Shown here piece by piece: positions 24,721 through 32,828 of a DNA stretch of 64,000 bases. Source of the stretch: Streptomyces beigongshangae. Lineage in GTDB: Bacteria > Actinomycetota > Actinomycetes > Streptomycetales > Streptomycetaceae. The stretch is taken from contig NZ_JAHKJW010000032.1 of the NCBI RefSeq assembly GCF_019710745.1, positions 27,540 to 91,539 on the forward strand, given 5' to 3'. The position numbers and the translations under genes are program-made. A model generated the notes under the pieces. It ran no database searches and was not told the origin of the DNA. It worked only from the letters and a program-made list of their open reading frames with translations. Positions within the stretch are counted from its first letter, which is position 1. Each line of letters opens with the position of its first letter.

Positions 24721-26332
24721 GCCCGCACCGGCCCCCGTGTCCGGCCCCGACCGGGTACGGCGGCGGGTCTCGGCCCGGGTCCGCATCCTGCTCTGGCTGC
24801 TGCTCGTGATGACCGTGGCCTTCTCCGCCGTGGCCACGACCACCCGCTCCATCCTCCTGCGGGACGTCGACTCCCGGATCGACGGCCTGCTCGCCCAGGA
24901 GACCGGTGAGTTCGCGCACTTCGAGGAGCGGGGGGTGGACCCCGCGACCGGACAGCCGTTCGGCGACGCCGGACGGCTGCTGCGCGTCTTCCTGGAGCGG
25001 CAGTACGCCGACCCCGACGAGGAGCTCCTCGGCCTGCTCGCGGGTCCCGCGGGGTCGGCCCCCGCGAAGATCGTCCAGGACCGCGAGATCCCCGTGGAGC
25101 TGCCGCTGCACCGGGATCCGGCGGGCCGGCGCCAGATCTTCGGGTCCACCGCCTCCACCGGTACGCTGCACCGCCCCGCCGGGGACGTCCGGTGGGCCAA
25201 GGTCTCCGTCGTCGGCCCCGGCGGGGAGCCGGAGGCCGCCTTCGTCGTCGCGTTCCATCCGGAGCGCGAGCAGGACCGCGCCGACGAGGTGTTCCGCATC
25301 CTGCTCGCCATCTGCGGTGTGGCGCTGCTGATGACGACGGGGATCGGCTGGGTGGTGGCCGGCCGCATCCTGAAGCCCGTACGGCTGGTGCGCACCGCCG
25401 CCGCGCAGCTCACCGGGCAGGACCTCACCCGGCGCATCCCGGTCCGCGGCCACGACGACATAGCGGCGCTGGCCGACACGTTCAACGCGATGCTGGACCG
25501 GCTGGAGCGCGCCTTCGCCGCCCAGCGGGAGTTCGTCGACGACGCGGGCCACGAGCTGCGCACCCCCATCACCATCGTGCGCGGCCACCTCGAACTCATG
25601 GGCGACGATCCGGCGGAGCGCGAGGAGACGGTCCGCCTGGTCACCGACGAGCTCGACCGGATGAGCCGCATCGTGGAGGACCTGCTGCTCCTCGCCAAGG
25701 CCGAGCGGCCCGATTTCGTCACCCCGGAGCCGGTCCAGCTCGCGGAGCTCACCGCCGACGTCTTCGTCAAGGCCCGTACGCTCGGCGACCGCCGGTGGGA
25801 GCTGGCCGAGGTCGCCGAGGGCGGGGCCCGGCTGGACCCGCAGCGCATCACCCAGGCGATGGTGCAGCTCGCGCAGAACGCCGTGCAGCACACCGTCCCC
25901 GGCCAGACGATCCGCATCGGCTCGCGCGTCCTCGGCCCGTCCGGCGCCGGTCCGTCGGGCAGCGGCCCGTCCGGCAGCGGTCCGTCGGTCTCCGGTCCGT
26001 CCGTCTCCGGGGCGCGCGTCGAGCTGTACGTGTCCGACTCGGGTCCCGGGGTGCAGCCGCAGGACACCGAGGTCATCTTCGAGCGCTTCCGCCGCGGCAC
26101 CGCCCGGCGCGGCACCCGGGGCAGCGGCGCGGGCCTCGGCCTGTCGATCGTGCGGGCCATCGCGGAGGGGCACCGCGGCGGCCGGGTCCTGCTGCGGGAG
26201 ACCGAGGGCGGCGGGGCCACCTTCGCCCTCCTGTTCACACTGGAACTCGCGCTGGAGACCGACCTGGAGGCCGGCCCGGAAGCCGACCTGGAAGGCGGTC
26301 CGGGAACCGGTCCGGAAGAGGAACGCACATGA
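24647..26332 (+). CDS. Sensor histidine kinase (HAMP-HisKA-HATPase)
   Basis: 561 residues from the ATG at 24647, which overlaps the preceding gene by 74 bases. A GTG at 24737, just after that gene's stop, is an alternative start that removes a Thr/Gly-rich leader. Order: first membrane segment (~47-67), an extracytoplasmic sensor of about 150 residues, second membrane segment (~215-240), HAMP, HisKA with phospho-acceptor in GHELRTPI, and HATPase_c with NAVQHTVPG and GSGAGLGLSIV. A Gly-Pro-Ser repeat interrupts the ATPase domain (coded ~25935-26010). The response regulator follows 13 bases after the stop. Confidence 0.88.
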   Translation: MTTDRGTTHGTTTDPGTTGRRTTAEPAPAPVSGPDRVRRRVSARVRILLWLLLVMTVAFSAVATTTRSILLRDVDSRIDGLLAQETGEFAHFEERGVDPATGQPFGDAGRLLRVFLERQYADPDEELLGLLAGPAGSAPAKIVQDREIPVELPLHRDPAGRRQIFGSTASTGTLHRPAGDVRWAKVSVVGPGGEPEAAFVVAFHPEREQDRADEVFRILLAICGVALLMTTGIGWVVAGRILKPVRLVRTAAAQLTGQDLTRRIPVRGHDDIAALADTFNAMLDRLERAFAAQREFVDDAGHELRTPITIVRGHLELMGDDPAEREETVRLVTDELDRMSRIVEDLLLLAKAERPDFVTPEPVQLAELTADVFVKARTLGDRRWELAEVAEGGARLDPQRITQAMVQLAQNAVQHTVPGQTIRIGSRVLGPSGAGPSGSGPSGSGPSVSGPSVSGARVELYVSDSGPGVQPQDTEVIFERFRRGTARRGTRGSGAGLGLSIVRAIAEGHRGGRVLLRETEGGGATFALLFTLELALETDLEAGPEADLEGGPGTGPEEERT

Positions 26333-26345
26333 CGGGACGGCACAC

Positions 26346-27008
26346 GTGAAACGGATCCTGATCGTCGAGGACGAGGAGCGCATCGCCTCCTTCGTGGAGA
26401 AGGGGCTGCGCGCGGGCGGTTTCACCACGACCGTCGTGGGCGACGGCGACGCGGCCCACCAGTACGCGCTGACGGGCGGCTTCGACCTGGTGGTCCTCGA
26501 CATCGGGCTGCCCGGGCGGGACGGCTTCACCGTGCTGCGCGAACTGCGCGAGGCCCGGGTCACCGTCCCGGTGATCGTGCTGACCGCCCGGGACTCCGTA
26601 CGCGACACGGTGGCCGGCCTGGAGGGCGGCGCCGACGACTGGATGACCAAGCCGTTCCGCTTCGAGGAGCTCCTCGCGCGGGTGCGGCTGCGGCTGCGCA
26701 CGGCGGCGCGGGCACCCGAGGTCACCGTGTTGCGCGGCGGCGACCTCACCCTCGACCTGCGGACGCGGCGGGCGCGGGCGGGTGAGCGGTCGGTCGACCT
26801 CACGGCCCGTGAGTTCGTGCTGCTGGAGCTGTTCCTGCGGCATCCCGGGCAGGTGCTGTCGCGGGAGCAGATCCTGTCGCACGTGTGGGGGTACGACTTC
26901 GACCCCGGCTCCAACATCGTCGACGTGTACGTACGGGCGCTGCGGAAGAAGCTGGGGGCGGAGCGGGTGGAGACCGTGCGGGGGATGGGGTACCGGCTCC
27001 CGGCCTGA
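26346..27008 (+). CDS. OmpR/PhoB-family response regulator
   Basis: 220 residues from a GTG. The receiver has VEDEERI, phospho-acceptor Asp52 (LDIGLPGRDG), the LTARD threonine and TKPF lysine, so it looks fully functional. The C-terminal winged helix (LTAREFVLLELFLRHPGQVLSR... VRGMGYRL) is the OmpR DNA-binding type. It is the cognate partner of the kinase upstream. OmpR-type proteins bind direct repeats with 11-bp spacing, and such repeats lie upstream of both the operon and the SLC13 gene, so autoregulation and control of the transporter are likely. Confidence 0.92.
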   Translation: MKRILIVEDEERIASFVEKGLRAGGFTTTVVGDGDAAHQYALTGGFDLVVLDIGLPGRDGFTVLRELREARVTVPVIVLTARDSVRDTVAGLEGGADDWMTKPFRFEELLARVRLRLRTAARAPEVTVLRGGDLTLDLRTRRARAGERSVDLTAREFVLLELFLRHPGQVLSREQILSHVWGYDFDPGSNIVDVYVRALRKKLGAERVETVRGMGYRLPA

Positions 27009-27020
27009 GGGGCGCGGGGG

Positions 27021-27057
27021 TGAAGTTTCCTTCATGCGGGGCTCATCCAGGGCTCAC
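27021..27057 (+). promoter_or_regulatory. Putative response-regulator operator, site 2
   Basis: TGAAG, four bases, CTTCAT, five bases, GCTCATCC, then a third half-site CTCAC 11 bp further on (half-sites at 27031, 27042 and 27053). It begins 13 bp after the regulator stop codon and exactly 60 bp before the GTG at 27081, the same geometry as site 1. Confidence 0.6.
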
Positions 27058-27080
27058 CGCCCGGCTGGACCGTGGGTGTC

Positions 27081-28499
27081 GTGAGCCTGAACCTCCGCCG
27101 AGCCGCCGCCCTCTGTGTGGCCCTGAGCCTGTGCGCCCTGCTGGCCGTGCCCGGGAACTTCCCCGGACTCGGCGGTGACGCACGGCTGACCCTCGCCGTC
27201 TTCGCGCTGGCGACCTGCGCGTGGATCGGTACGCCGATCGACGACACGTACATCGCCCTGGGCGCGGGACTCGCGCTCACGGTGACCGGCGTGATCAGCA
27301 GCGACACGCTCTTCGGCACGCTCGGCGACCCGACGGTGTGGCTGCTGATCTGCGCCTTCGTGCTCGCCGCCGCCGTGACCCGGACCGGGCTCGCGGGACG
27401 GGCGGCGGCGTTCCTGGTGAGCGGGGCGCGCAGTGTGCGCCAATTGGTGCACCTGACCACCGCGGCGCTCGTCGTCACGGCGTTCGCGGTACCCGCCACC
27501 TCCGGCCGGGCCGCGCTGGCCCTGCCGGTGTTCCTCGCGCTCGCCAAGGTGCTCGCCGACCGGAGACGGCTGGTCGTGATGCTGGCGCTGCTCTTCCCGA
27601 CCGTGATCCTCCTGTCGGCGGTGGCGACCCTGATCGGCGCGGGCGCGCATCTGATCACGGTGTCGGTGCTGTGGGAGACGACCGGGGAGCGTGTCGACTT
27701 CACGCAGTGGCTGCTGCTCGGACTGCCGCTGGCCGTGGCGTCCTCCCACCTGGCGGCCGAGGCCGTGCTGCTGACGACCACCCGGCGGGTGGACCGCCGC
27801 GCCCCCGTACGGATCACGGCCGCCGACATCCAGCGGCACAGCGAGCAGCCGGTCACCGGCCCCTGGTCGCCGGCCGAGTCCCGCTGCGCGCTGCTGCTCG
27901 CCACGGTGGTCGCGCTGTGGTGCAGCGAGCCGCTGCACCAGGTGCCGCCCGCGGTCGTCGCCCTGATCGGCGCGGTCGTCGCGGCCTCGCCCGCCCTCGG
28001 GACGGTCCGGCTCAAGGACGCCCTGCGGACCGTGCCCTGGTCGCTGCTCCTCTTCATGGCCGCGACGATGGCGATGGGGGTCGCGCTCGCGGACTCGGGG
28101 GCGGCGAAGTGGCTGGTGTCCGGTCTGCCGGCGGACATCGGCCCGTGGCTCTTCCTCACCGTGGTCGTGGTGGTGAGCACGGCGGCCCACCTCGTGCTCC
28201 AGTCCCGCTCGGCCCGCTCGTCCGTCCTGGTGCCGCTGGTCGTCGCGGCCGCCGTGGGCGCGGGCGTCAACCCGGTCGCGGCCGCGCTGGCGTCCACCGC
28301 GGCGGCCGGCTTCTGCCACACGCTGCCGGCCTCGGCCAAGCCGGTCACGCTCTTCGCCGACCTGCCGGGCACGCCGACGTACACCCCGCGCGACCTGCTG
28401 CGCGTGTCCGCGGTCCTGGCCCCCCTGACGGCCGCCCTCGTCCTGCTCTTCGCCCTCGCCGTGTGGCCGCTGCTCGGCGTCCCCGTCCTGGAGCCCTGA
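27081..28499 (+). CDS. SLC13/DASS-type permease
   Basis: 472 residues with about 11-12 hydrophobic segments. It starts at the GTG at 27081; another GTG nine bases earlier is in frame. The ArsB/NhaD/SLC13 (ion transporter) pattern includes an early loop with GDPTVWLLICAFVLAAAV and the later ADSGAAKWLV and GVNPVAAALASTAAAGFCHTLP segments. Family members co-transport sodium or protons with di- or tricarboxylates, sulfate or related anions. The substrate is unknown, but glycerate kinase follows 74 bases downstream on the same strand. An operator-like repeat precedes it. Confidence 0.82.
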   Translation: MSLNLRRAAALCVALSLCALLAVPGNFPGLGGDARLTLAVFALATCAWIGTPIDDTYIALGAGLALTVTGVISSDTLFGTLGDPTVWLLICAFVLAAAVTRTGLAGRAAAFLVSGARSVRQLVHLTTAALVVTAFAVPATSGRAALALPVFLALAKVLADRRRLVVMLALLFPTVILLSAVATLIGAGAHLITVSVLWETTGERVDFTQWLLLGLPLAVASSHLAAEAVLLTTTRRVDRRAPVRITAADIQRHSEQPVTGPWSPAESRCALLLATVVALWCSEPLHQVPPAVVALIGAVVAASPALGTVRLKDALRTVPWSLLLFMAATMAMGVALADSGAAKWLVSGLPADIGPWLFLTVVVVVSTAAHLVLQSRSARSSVLVPLVVAAAVGAGVNPVAAALASTAAAGFCHTLPASAKPVTLFADLPGTPTYTPRDLLRVSAVLAPLTAALVLLFALAVWPLLGVPVLEP

Positions 28500-28573
28500 G
28501 GCCCCGCGGCCCTCCCCCGCACCGCCCACGACGCCACAACCCCGCACCACCGAAGCTCTGAAGGAGCCCGCCC

Positions 28574-29818
28574 ATGCTGACCCGTTTCACCGTCGCCCCC
28601 AGCGGCTTCAAGGAGTCCCTGTCCGCCCGGGCCGCGGCCGACGCCATCGCGGCGGGCGTGCTCCGTGTCGTCCCGGACGCCGAGATCGACCTCGTCCCGC
28701 TGGTGGACGGCGGCGAGGGCACCGCCCGCACCCTGGCCGCGGCCACCGGCGGCCGGCTGGTCGCCCTGCCCGCCACCGGCCCGCTGGGCGAGCCCGTGGG
28801 GACCCACTTCGCGCTGCTCGGCACGGGCGGCACGGCGGTGGTGGAGATGGCGGCCGTGGCCGGGCTCTCCCTGGTCCCGCACGGGCTGCGCGACCCGGGT
28901 GCCACCACCACGTACGGCGTCGGCGAGCTGATCTCCGCCGCCCTCGACACGGGGGTGCGCCGGATCCTGGTCGGCTGCGGCGACTCCGGTACGTCGGACG
29001 GGGGCGCCGGCGCGCTGCAGGCCCTCGGCGCCCGGCTGCTCGACGCGGACGGCTTCGAACTCCCGCGCGGCGGCGCCGAGCTGGTGCGCCTGAGCCGTGT
29101 CGACCCGACGGGCCTCGACCCCCGGCTCGCGGACGTGGAACTGCTGGTCGCCTGCAACCCGTACAACGTGCTCTGCGGCGAGCTGGGCGTGGCCCGGGTC
29201 TTCGGCCCGCAGAAGGGGGCGACGCCCGCGCAGGTCGAGCGGCTCGCGGACGGCCTGGAGAACTGGGCGCGCGTCCTGACCCGGGACCTGGCGGTCACCG
29301 GCGACCTGTACGGCGGCCCGGGCACGGGCGCCTCCGGCGGTCTGGGGGCGGGTCTCGCCGCGCTCGGCGCCCGCCTCCTCCCCCGCTTCGAGGTGCTCCT
29401 CGACCATCTCGACCTGGACGCCCGGCTGGCCCGCGCCGACCTGGTCCTGACCGCCGAGGGCGCCCTGGACCACCAGACCCCGCGGGGCAAGGTCCCGGCG
29501 GAGGTGGCCCGGCGGGCCAAGCTGTACGGGCGCCCGGTGCTGGCCCTGGCGGGCACCCTCGGCGAGGGCGCGCACACCGTGCCCGGCGTGGACGCCTTCA
29601 GCGGGATCCTGCCCGCCCCGATGGCACCGGCCGAGGCGTTCCTGCGCGCCGGCGAACTGCTCACGGACGCGACGGAGCGGGCGCTGCGGATGGTCCTCCT
29701 CGGCGCCCGGCTGCCCGCCGGGCCCCGGCCTCAGACGGCCGGGCCGGTTCCCCCGCGGGTGTCCGCGCCGCTCTCCGTGCCGGCGTCGGGGACGCACCGC
29801 CCGTCCTCCGTGCGGTAG
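28574..29818 (+). CDS. Glycerate kinase
   Basis: 414 residues from an ATG with AGGAG upstream. It matches the GckA/GlxK family (PF02595): APSGFKESLSA at the N-terminus, VDGGEGT, GCGDSGTSDGGAGAL, and TAEGALDHQTPRGKVPAEVARRA near the C-terminus. It phosphorylates D-glycerate (to 2- or 3-phosphoglycerate), joining glyoxylate or sugar-acid breakdown to glycolysis. The last ~40 residues, Pro/Ser-rich, lie beyond the conserved domain and overlap the convergent desulfurase gene by 88 bases. Following an SLC13 permease, it suggests uptake and use of a small organic acid. Confidence 0.92.
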   Translation: MLTRFTVAPSGFKESLSARAAADAIAAGVLRVVPDAEIDLVPLVDGGEGTARTLAAATGGRLVALPATGPLGEPVGTHFALLGTGGTAVVEMAAVAGLSLVPHGLRDPGATTTYGVGELISAALDTGVRRILVGCGDSGTSDGGAGALQALGARLLDADGFELPRGGAELVRLSRVDPTGLDPRLADVELLVACNPYNVLCGELGVARVFGPQKGATPAQVERLADGLENWARVLTRDLAVTGDLYGGPGTGASGGLGAGLAALGARLLPRFEVLLDHLDLDARLARADLVLTAEGALDHQTPRGKVPAEVARRAKLYGRPVLALAGTLGEGAHTVPGVDAFSGILPAPMAPAEAFLRAGELLTDATERALRMVLLGARLPAGPRPQTAGPVPPRVSAPLSVPASGTHRPSSVR

Positions 29819-31158
29819 TTCCAGCGGGCGCCGTCCGTGACGAGCTCCTTCACCGCCCGCAGGAACCGCTCCACGTGCTCGTCGGGGGTGCCCGCACCGA
29901 AGCTGACGCGGACGGCGTTCAGGGACTTCTCGCCGGGCGCGGCCTCGGGGGCGCCGCACTCGCCCTGCGCCTGCGGGTCGCTGCCCAGGAGCGTACGCAG
30001 GAGCGGATGGGCGCAGAAGAGGCCGTCGCGGACACCGATGCCGTACTCCGCGGAGAGCGCGGCGGCGAAGTGCGAGCTGTTCCAGCCCTCGACGACGAAG
30101 GAGATCACGCCGACGCGCGGCGCGTCGTCGCCGAAGAGCGAGAGCACGCGGACCTGCGGCACCTCGGCGAGGCCCCGGCGGACGGTGTCGACGAGGTGCT
30201 GCTCGCGGGCGACCAGCGTGTCGAACCCGGCCTCGGTGAGCGCCTTGCAGGCGGAGGCGATGGAGTAGGCGCCGATGACGTTGGGCGAGCCGGCCTCGTG
30301 CCGGGCCGCGCTCTCGTGCCACTCGACGTCGACCCCGCCGTCCGCGCGCCGCGACACCTTCCGCGAGGCGCCCCCGCCGGCGAGGTACGGGTCCGCCTCG
30401 CGCAGCCAGTCGGAGCGTCCCGCGAGCACGCCGGAGCCGAACGGCGCGTAGAGCTTGTGCCCGGAGAACGCGACCCAGTCCACGTCCAGTTCCCGTACGG
30501 AGACGGGGTGGTGGGGCGCGAGCTGGGCGGCGTCGAGCACGATCCGGGCGCCGTGCGCGTGGGCGGCGGCGGCCAGTTCCCGTACGGGCCACAGCTCGCC
30601 GGTGACGTTCGAGGCGCCCGTGACGCACACGAGGGCCGGTCCGTACGGGTCGCGTGCGGCGAGCGCCCGCTCCAGGGTGGCGACGGCCTCGCCCGGGGTG
30701 CGCGGGGCGTCGAGGTACGTGACGCGGGCGTCCCGCCACGGCAGCAGCGACGCGTGGTGCTCGGTCTCGAAGACGAAGACCTGGCAGCCGGCGGGCAGGG
30801 CGGCGGCGAGGAGGTTGAGCGAGTCGGTGGTGGAGCGGGTGAAGACGACCTCGTCGCCACCGCGGCAGTCGAGGAACTCCGCGACGGTCGCGCGGGCGTT
30901 CTCGAAGAGGTCGGTGGAGAGCTGGGACAGGTAGCCGGCGCCGCGGTGCACGCTCCCGTAGTACGGGGCGTACGCGGCCACGTCGTCCCAGACGCGCTGC
31001 AGGGCGGGGGCGCTGGCCGCGTAGTCGAGCGCGGCGTAGGTGACCTCGCCGCCGGTCACGAGCGGGACGGTGACGTCCCGGCCGAGCACGGGCAGGGGCC
31101 CGGGGAGGTCGGCGGCACAGGGGGCGGACCGGTCGGCGGCAGCGGTGGAGACAGACAT
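29731..31158 (-). CDS. SufS-like cysteine desulfurase (class V aminotransferase fold)
   Basis: 475 residues from an ATG with CGGGAG upstream. PLP contacts are His134 (TEHHASLLPW), Asp209 in VLDAAQLAPHH and the Schiff-base Lys235 (FSGHKLYAPFGSG). Cys382 in VRDGLFCAHPL aligns with the catalytic Cys of group II desulfurases (SufS: RTGHHCA...), so it probably removes sulfur from cysteine. It is not beside suf genes but behind a SAM-IV riboswitch, which ties it to methionine/SAM supply. Residues after ~455 are a hydrophilic extension. Its 3' end overlaps the glycerate kinase gene on the other strand. Confidence 0.82.
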   Translation of the reverse strand: MSVSTAAADRSAPCAADLPGPLPVLGRDVTVPLVTGGEVTYAALDYAASAPALQRVWDDVAAYAPYYGSVHRGAGYLSQLSTDLFENARATVAEFLDCRGGDEVVFTRSTTDSLNLLAAALPAGCQVFVFETEHHASLLPWRDARVTYLDAPRTPGEAVATLERALAARDPYGPALVCVTGASNVTGELWPVRELAAAAHAHGARIVLDAAQLAPHHPVSVRELDVDWVAFSGHKLYAPFGSGVLAGRSDWLREADPYLAGGGASRKVSRRADGGVDVEWHESAARHEAGSPNVIGAYSIASACKALTEAGFDTLVAREQHLVDTVRRGLAEVPQVRVLSLFGDDAPRVGVISFVVEGWNSSHFAAALSAEYGIGVRDGLFCAHPLLRTLLGSDPQAQGECGAPEAAPGEKSLNAVRVSFGAGTPDEHVERFLRAVKELVTDGARWNYRTEDGRCVPDAGTESGADTRGGTGPAV

Positions 31159-31261
31159 GGCGAACTCCCGTGGGGCAGGCGGAGCCACTGTGCGGCGGAC
31201 AGGGCTCGGCACAGGAAGGGGTGAACGGTGAAAGGGGTACGCGGAGGCGGGGCTCGGCGCC

Positions 31262-31282
31262 CTATCGCATTCGCTTGCTCAT
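31262..31282 (-). CDS. Six-codon upstream ORF (candidate leader peptide MSKRMR)
   Basis: Between the riboswitch and the desulfurase gene, ATG at 31282 opens MSKRMR followed by TAG. GAGGGAG lies about seven bases upstream, a better ribosome site than many real genes here have. The 103-base interval to the desulfurase start contains no other ORF of note. It could couple ribosome passage to downstream expression. It is too short to judge by codon use. Confidence 0.4.
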   Translation of the reverse strand: MSKRMR

Positions 31283-31339
31283 GAAAGGCTCCCTCGAACG
31301 ACCAGGACCCCTGGTGTCCCCGCTCAAGGAGCGGCGAGG

Positions 31340-31456
31340 GGTCCGCGCTTGCCGTGGGCCTCACTGCCCACGACCTGGTCTTCACCCGGGGCACCCCGCC
31401 ACGGACGGAGGGTTGCCGGACAGTCGGCCGGGGCCTCATGACTGTCACTCATGACC
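31340..31456 (-). ncRNA. SAM-IV riboswitch
   Basis: Read on the minus strand, the RNA opens GGUCAUGAGUG and closes its P1 stem with GACC (31456-31453 with 31380-31377). It contains CCGGCAACCCUCC and GGGGUGCCCCGGGUGA, then a hairpin GUGGGC/GCCCAC and the pseudoknot strand GGCAAGCGCGG. This is the order and wording of the actinobacterial SAM-IV class (Mycobacterium reference recalled from memory). Two further hairpins follow before the desulfurase gene, CCGCTC/GAGCGG and ACCAGG/CCTGGT, either of which could be the expression platform. Binding of S-adenosylmethionine should turn the downstream gene off. Confidence 0.87.
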
Positions 31457-31538
31457 TGTCAGCATCTTGCCATACGATCACCCGACCGCAACCCCGGTGT
31501 CCGCATGACGGGACAGCACGGGTGCCCGTCACCACCCA

Positions 31539-31560
31539 GGGGCGCGGGGAACTGCGCGAC
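31539..31560. repeat. Dispersed repeat, copy 4 (half element)
   Basis: GGGGCGCGGGGAACTGCGCG lies 3' of trpD on the minus strand and upstream of the riboswitch. It is one arm of the GCGCGGGGAACTGCGCGA family. The rest of the 443-base gap between the desulfurase start and trpD holds the riboswitch, the short ORF and unassigned sequence. Confidence 0.65.
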
Positions 31561-31601
31561 CAGCCCCCACCCACCCGCACCCGACCCCACGCGGCCGGCG
31601 G

Positions 31602-32666
31602 CTACGCGTTGGTCGCGGCCACCCACCGCTCAAGCACCTTCAGCGCCGCCCCCGAGTCGATCGCCTCCGCGGCACGATCCATCCCCGCCCGGATCTGGTC
31701 CGCCAGCGGAGCGGAACCGGGCGACAGGGCCACCAGCGCCGCCGCCGAGTTGAGCAGCACCGCGTCCCGCACGGGCCCCTTCTCCCCGCCCAGCAGCCGC
31801 CGCGCGACCTCCGCGTTGTACGAGGCGTCGGCCCCCCGCAGCGCCTCCACCGGCACCAGCTCGATGCCCACGTCCCGCGGGTCGAAGGTCTCCTCGCGCA
31901 CCGTCCCGTCCCGTACGACCCACACCCGGGACGTGGACGTGGTGGTCAGCTCGTCGAGGCCGTCGTCGCCGCGGAAGACGAGCGAGGAGTTGCCGCGCTC
32001 GGCCAGCACCCCGGCCACGATGGGCGCCATGGGCGCGTGCGCCACCCCGACCGCCTGTGCCCGCACCCGCGCCGGGTTGGTGAGCGGACCGAGGAAGTTG
32101 AACGTCGTCCGGATGCCCAGCTGCCCCCGCGCCGCCGCCACGTGGCGCAGCGCCGGGTGGAACTTCACCGCGAAGCAGAAGGTGATCCCGGCCTCGTCGG
32201 CCACCTCGGCCACCCGCCGCGGCGTCAGTTCCAGGTTGACGCCGAGTTTTTCGAGCACGTCCGAGGCACCGGACGCGGAGGACGCCGCGCGGTTGCCGTG
32301 CTTGACGACCTTGGCTCCCGTACCGGCGACGACGACGGCCGACATCGTGGAGATGTTGACGGTCTTCGCCCCGTCCCCGCCCGTGCCGACGATGTCGACG
32401 GTCTCCCCCGGCACCTCGATGACGTTGGCGTGCGCGTACATCGTGCGGACCAGGCCGGAGATCTCCTCGACGGTCTCGCCCTTGGCGCGCAGGGCGACCG
32501 CGAACCCGGCGATCTGGGCGTCGGTCGCCTCGCCCCGCATGATCAGGTCCATCGCCCAGGCCGTGTCGTCGGCGCTCAGGTCGCGCCTCCCCAGCAGGCC
32601 GTTCAGCAGGGCGGGCCAGGAACGGCCCGCCGCGAAGTCGCCTCCGGCGGGGGTCACAGCGCTCAT
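31602..32666 (-). CDS. trpD: Anthranilate phosphoribosyltransferase
   Basis: 354 residues from an ATG with AGGAG seven bases upstream. Family motifs: GTGGDGAKTVNIST (PRPP pyrophosphate loop), KHGNRAASSASGASDVLEKLG, and GPLTNPARVRAQAVGV. It joins anthranilate to PRPP in the second step of tryptophan synthesis. It stands alone next to the cytochrome bc operon rather than in a trp operon, which is normal for Streptomyces as I recall. The 5' flank (32680-32745) has short GTGGACATGG near-repeats of no known role. Confidence 0.95.
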   Translation of the reverse strand: MSAVTPAGGDFAAGRSWPALLNGLLGRRDLSADDTAWAMDLIMRGEATDAQIAGFAVALRAKGETVEEISGLVRTMYAHANVIEVPGETVDIVGTGGDGAKTVNISTMSAVVVAGTGAKVVKHGNRAASSASGASDVLEKLGVNLELTPRRVAEVADEAGITFCFAVKFHPALRHVAAARGQLGIRTTFNFLGPLTNPARVRAQAVGVAHAPMAPIVAGVLAERGNSSLVFRGDDGLDELTTTSTSRVWVVRDGTVREETFDPRDVGIELVPVEALRGADASYNAEVARRLLGGEKGPVRDAVLLNSAAALVALSPGSAPLADQIRAGMDRAAEAIDSGAALKVLERWVAATNA

Positions 32667-32775
32667 CTGCCGCTCCTGCATTCGTGTTCGTGGACATGGC
32701 CTTCGTGGACACGGCCATGGATGTGGACATGGACGTGGCGTGGGTTCCACCCTATCCAGCCCCCGGGACGGCAAA

Positions 32776-32804
32776 GAGCCCCGTCCATGCAATGGACGGG
32801 GCTC
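32776..32804 (-). terminator. Terminator of the qcrCAB transcript
   Basis: A perfect 13-bp stem (32776-32788 with 32792-32804, arm GAGCCCCGTCCAT) with a 3-base loop lies 25 bases after the qcrB stop. On the minus strand it is followed by TTTG, giving a classical intrinsic terminator. Confidence 0.85.
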
Positions 32805-32828
32805 CTGCCGTGGCGGACAGTCCGGGGA

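Noticed and set aside
27032..30739. 1235-codon antisense open frame over the SLC13 and glycerate kinase genes
   Set aside because: Composition is Arg/Ala/Ser noise and it opposes two clear enzyme genes; no ribosome site or domain.
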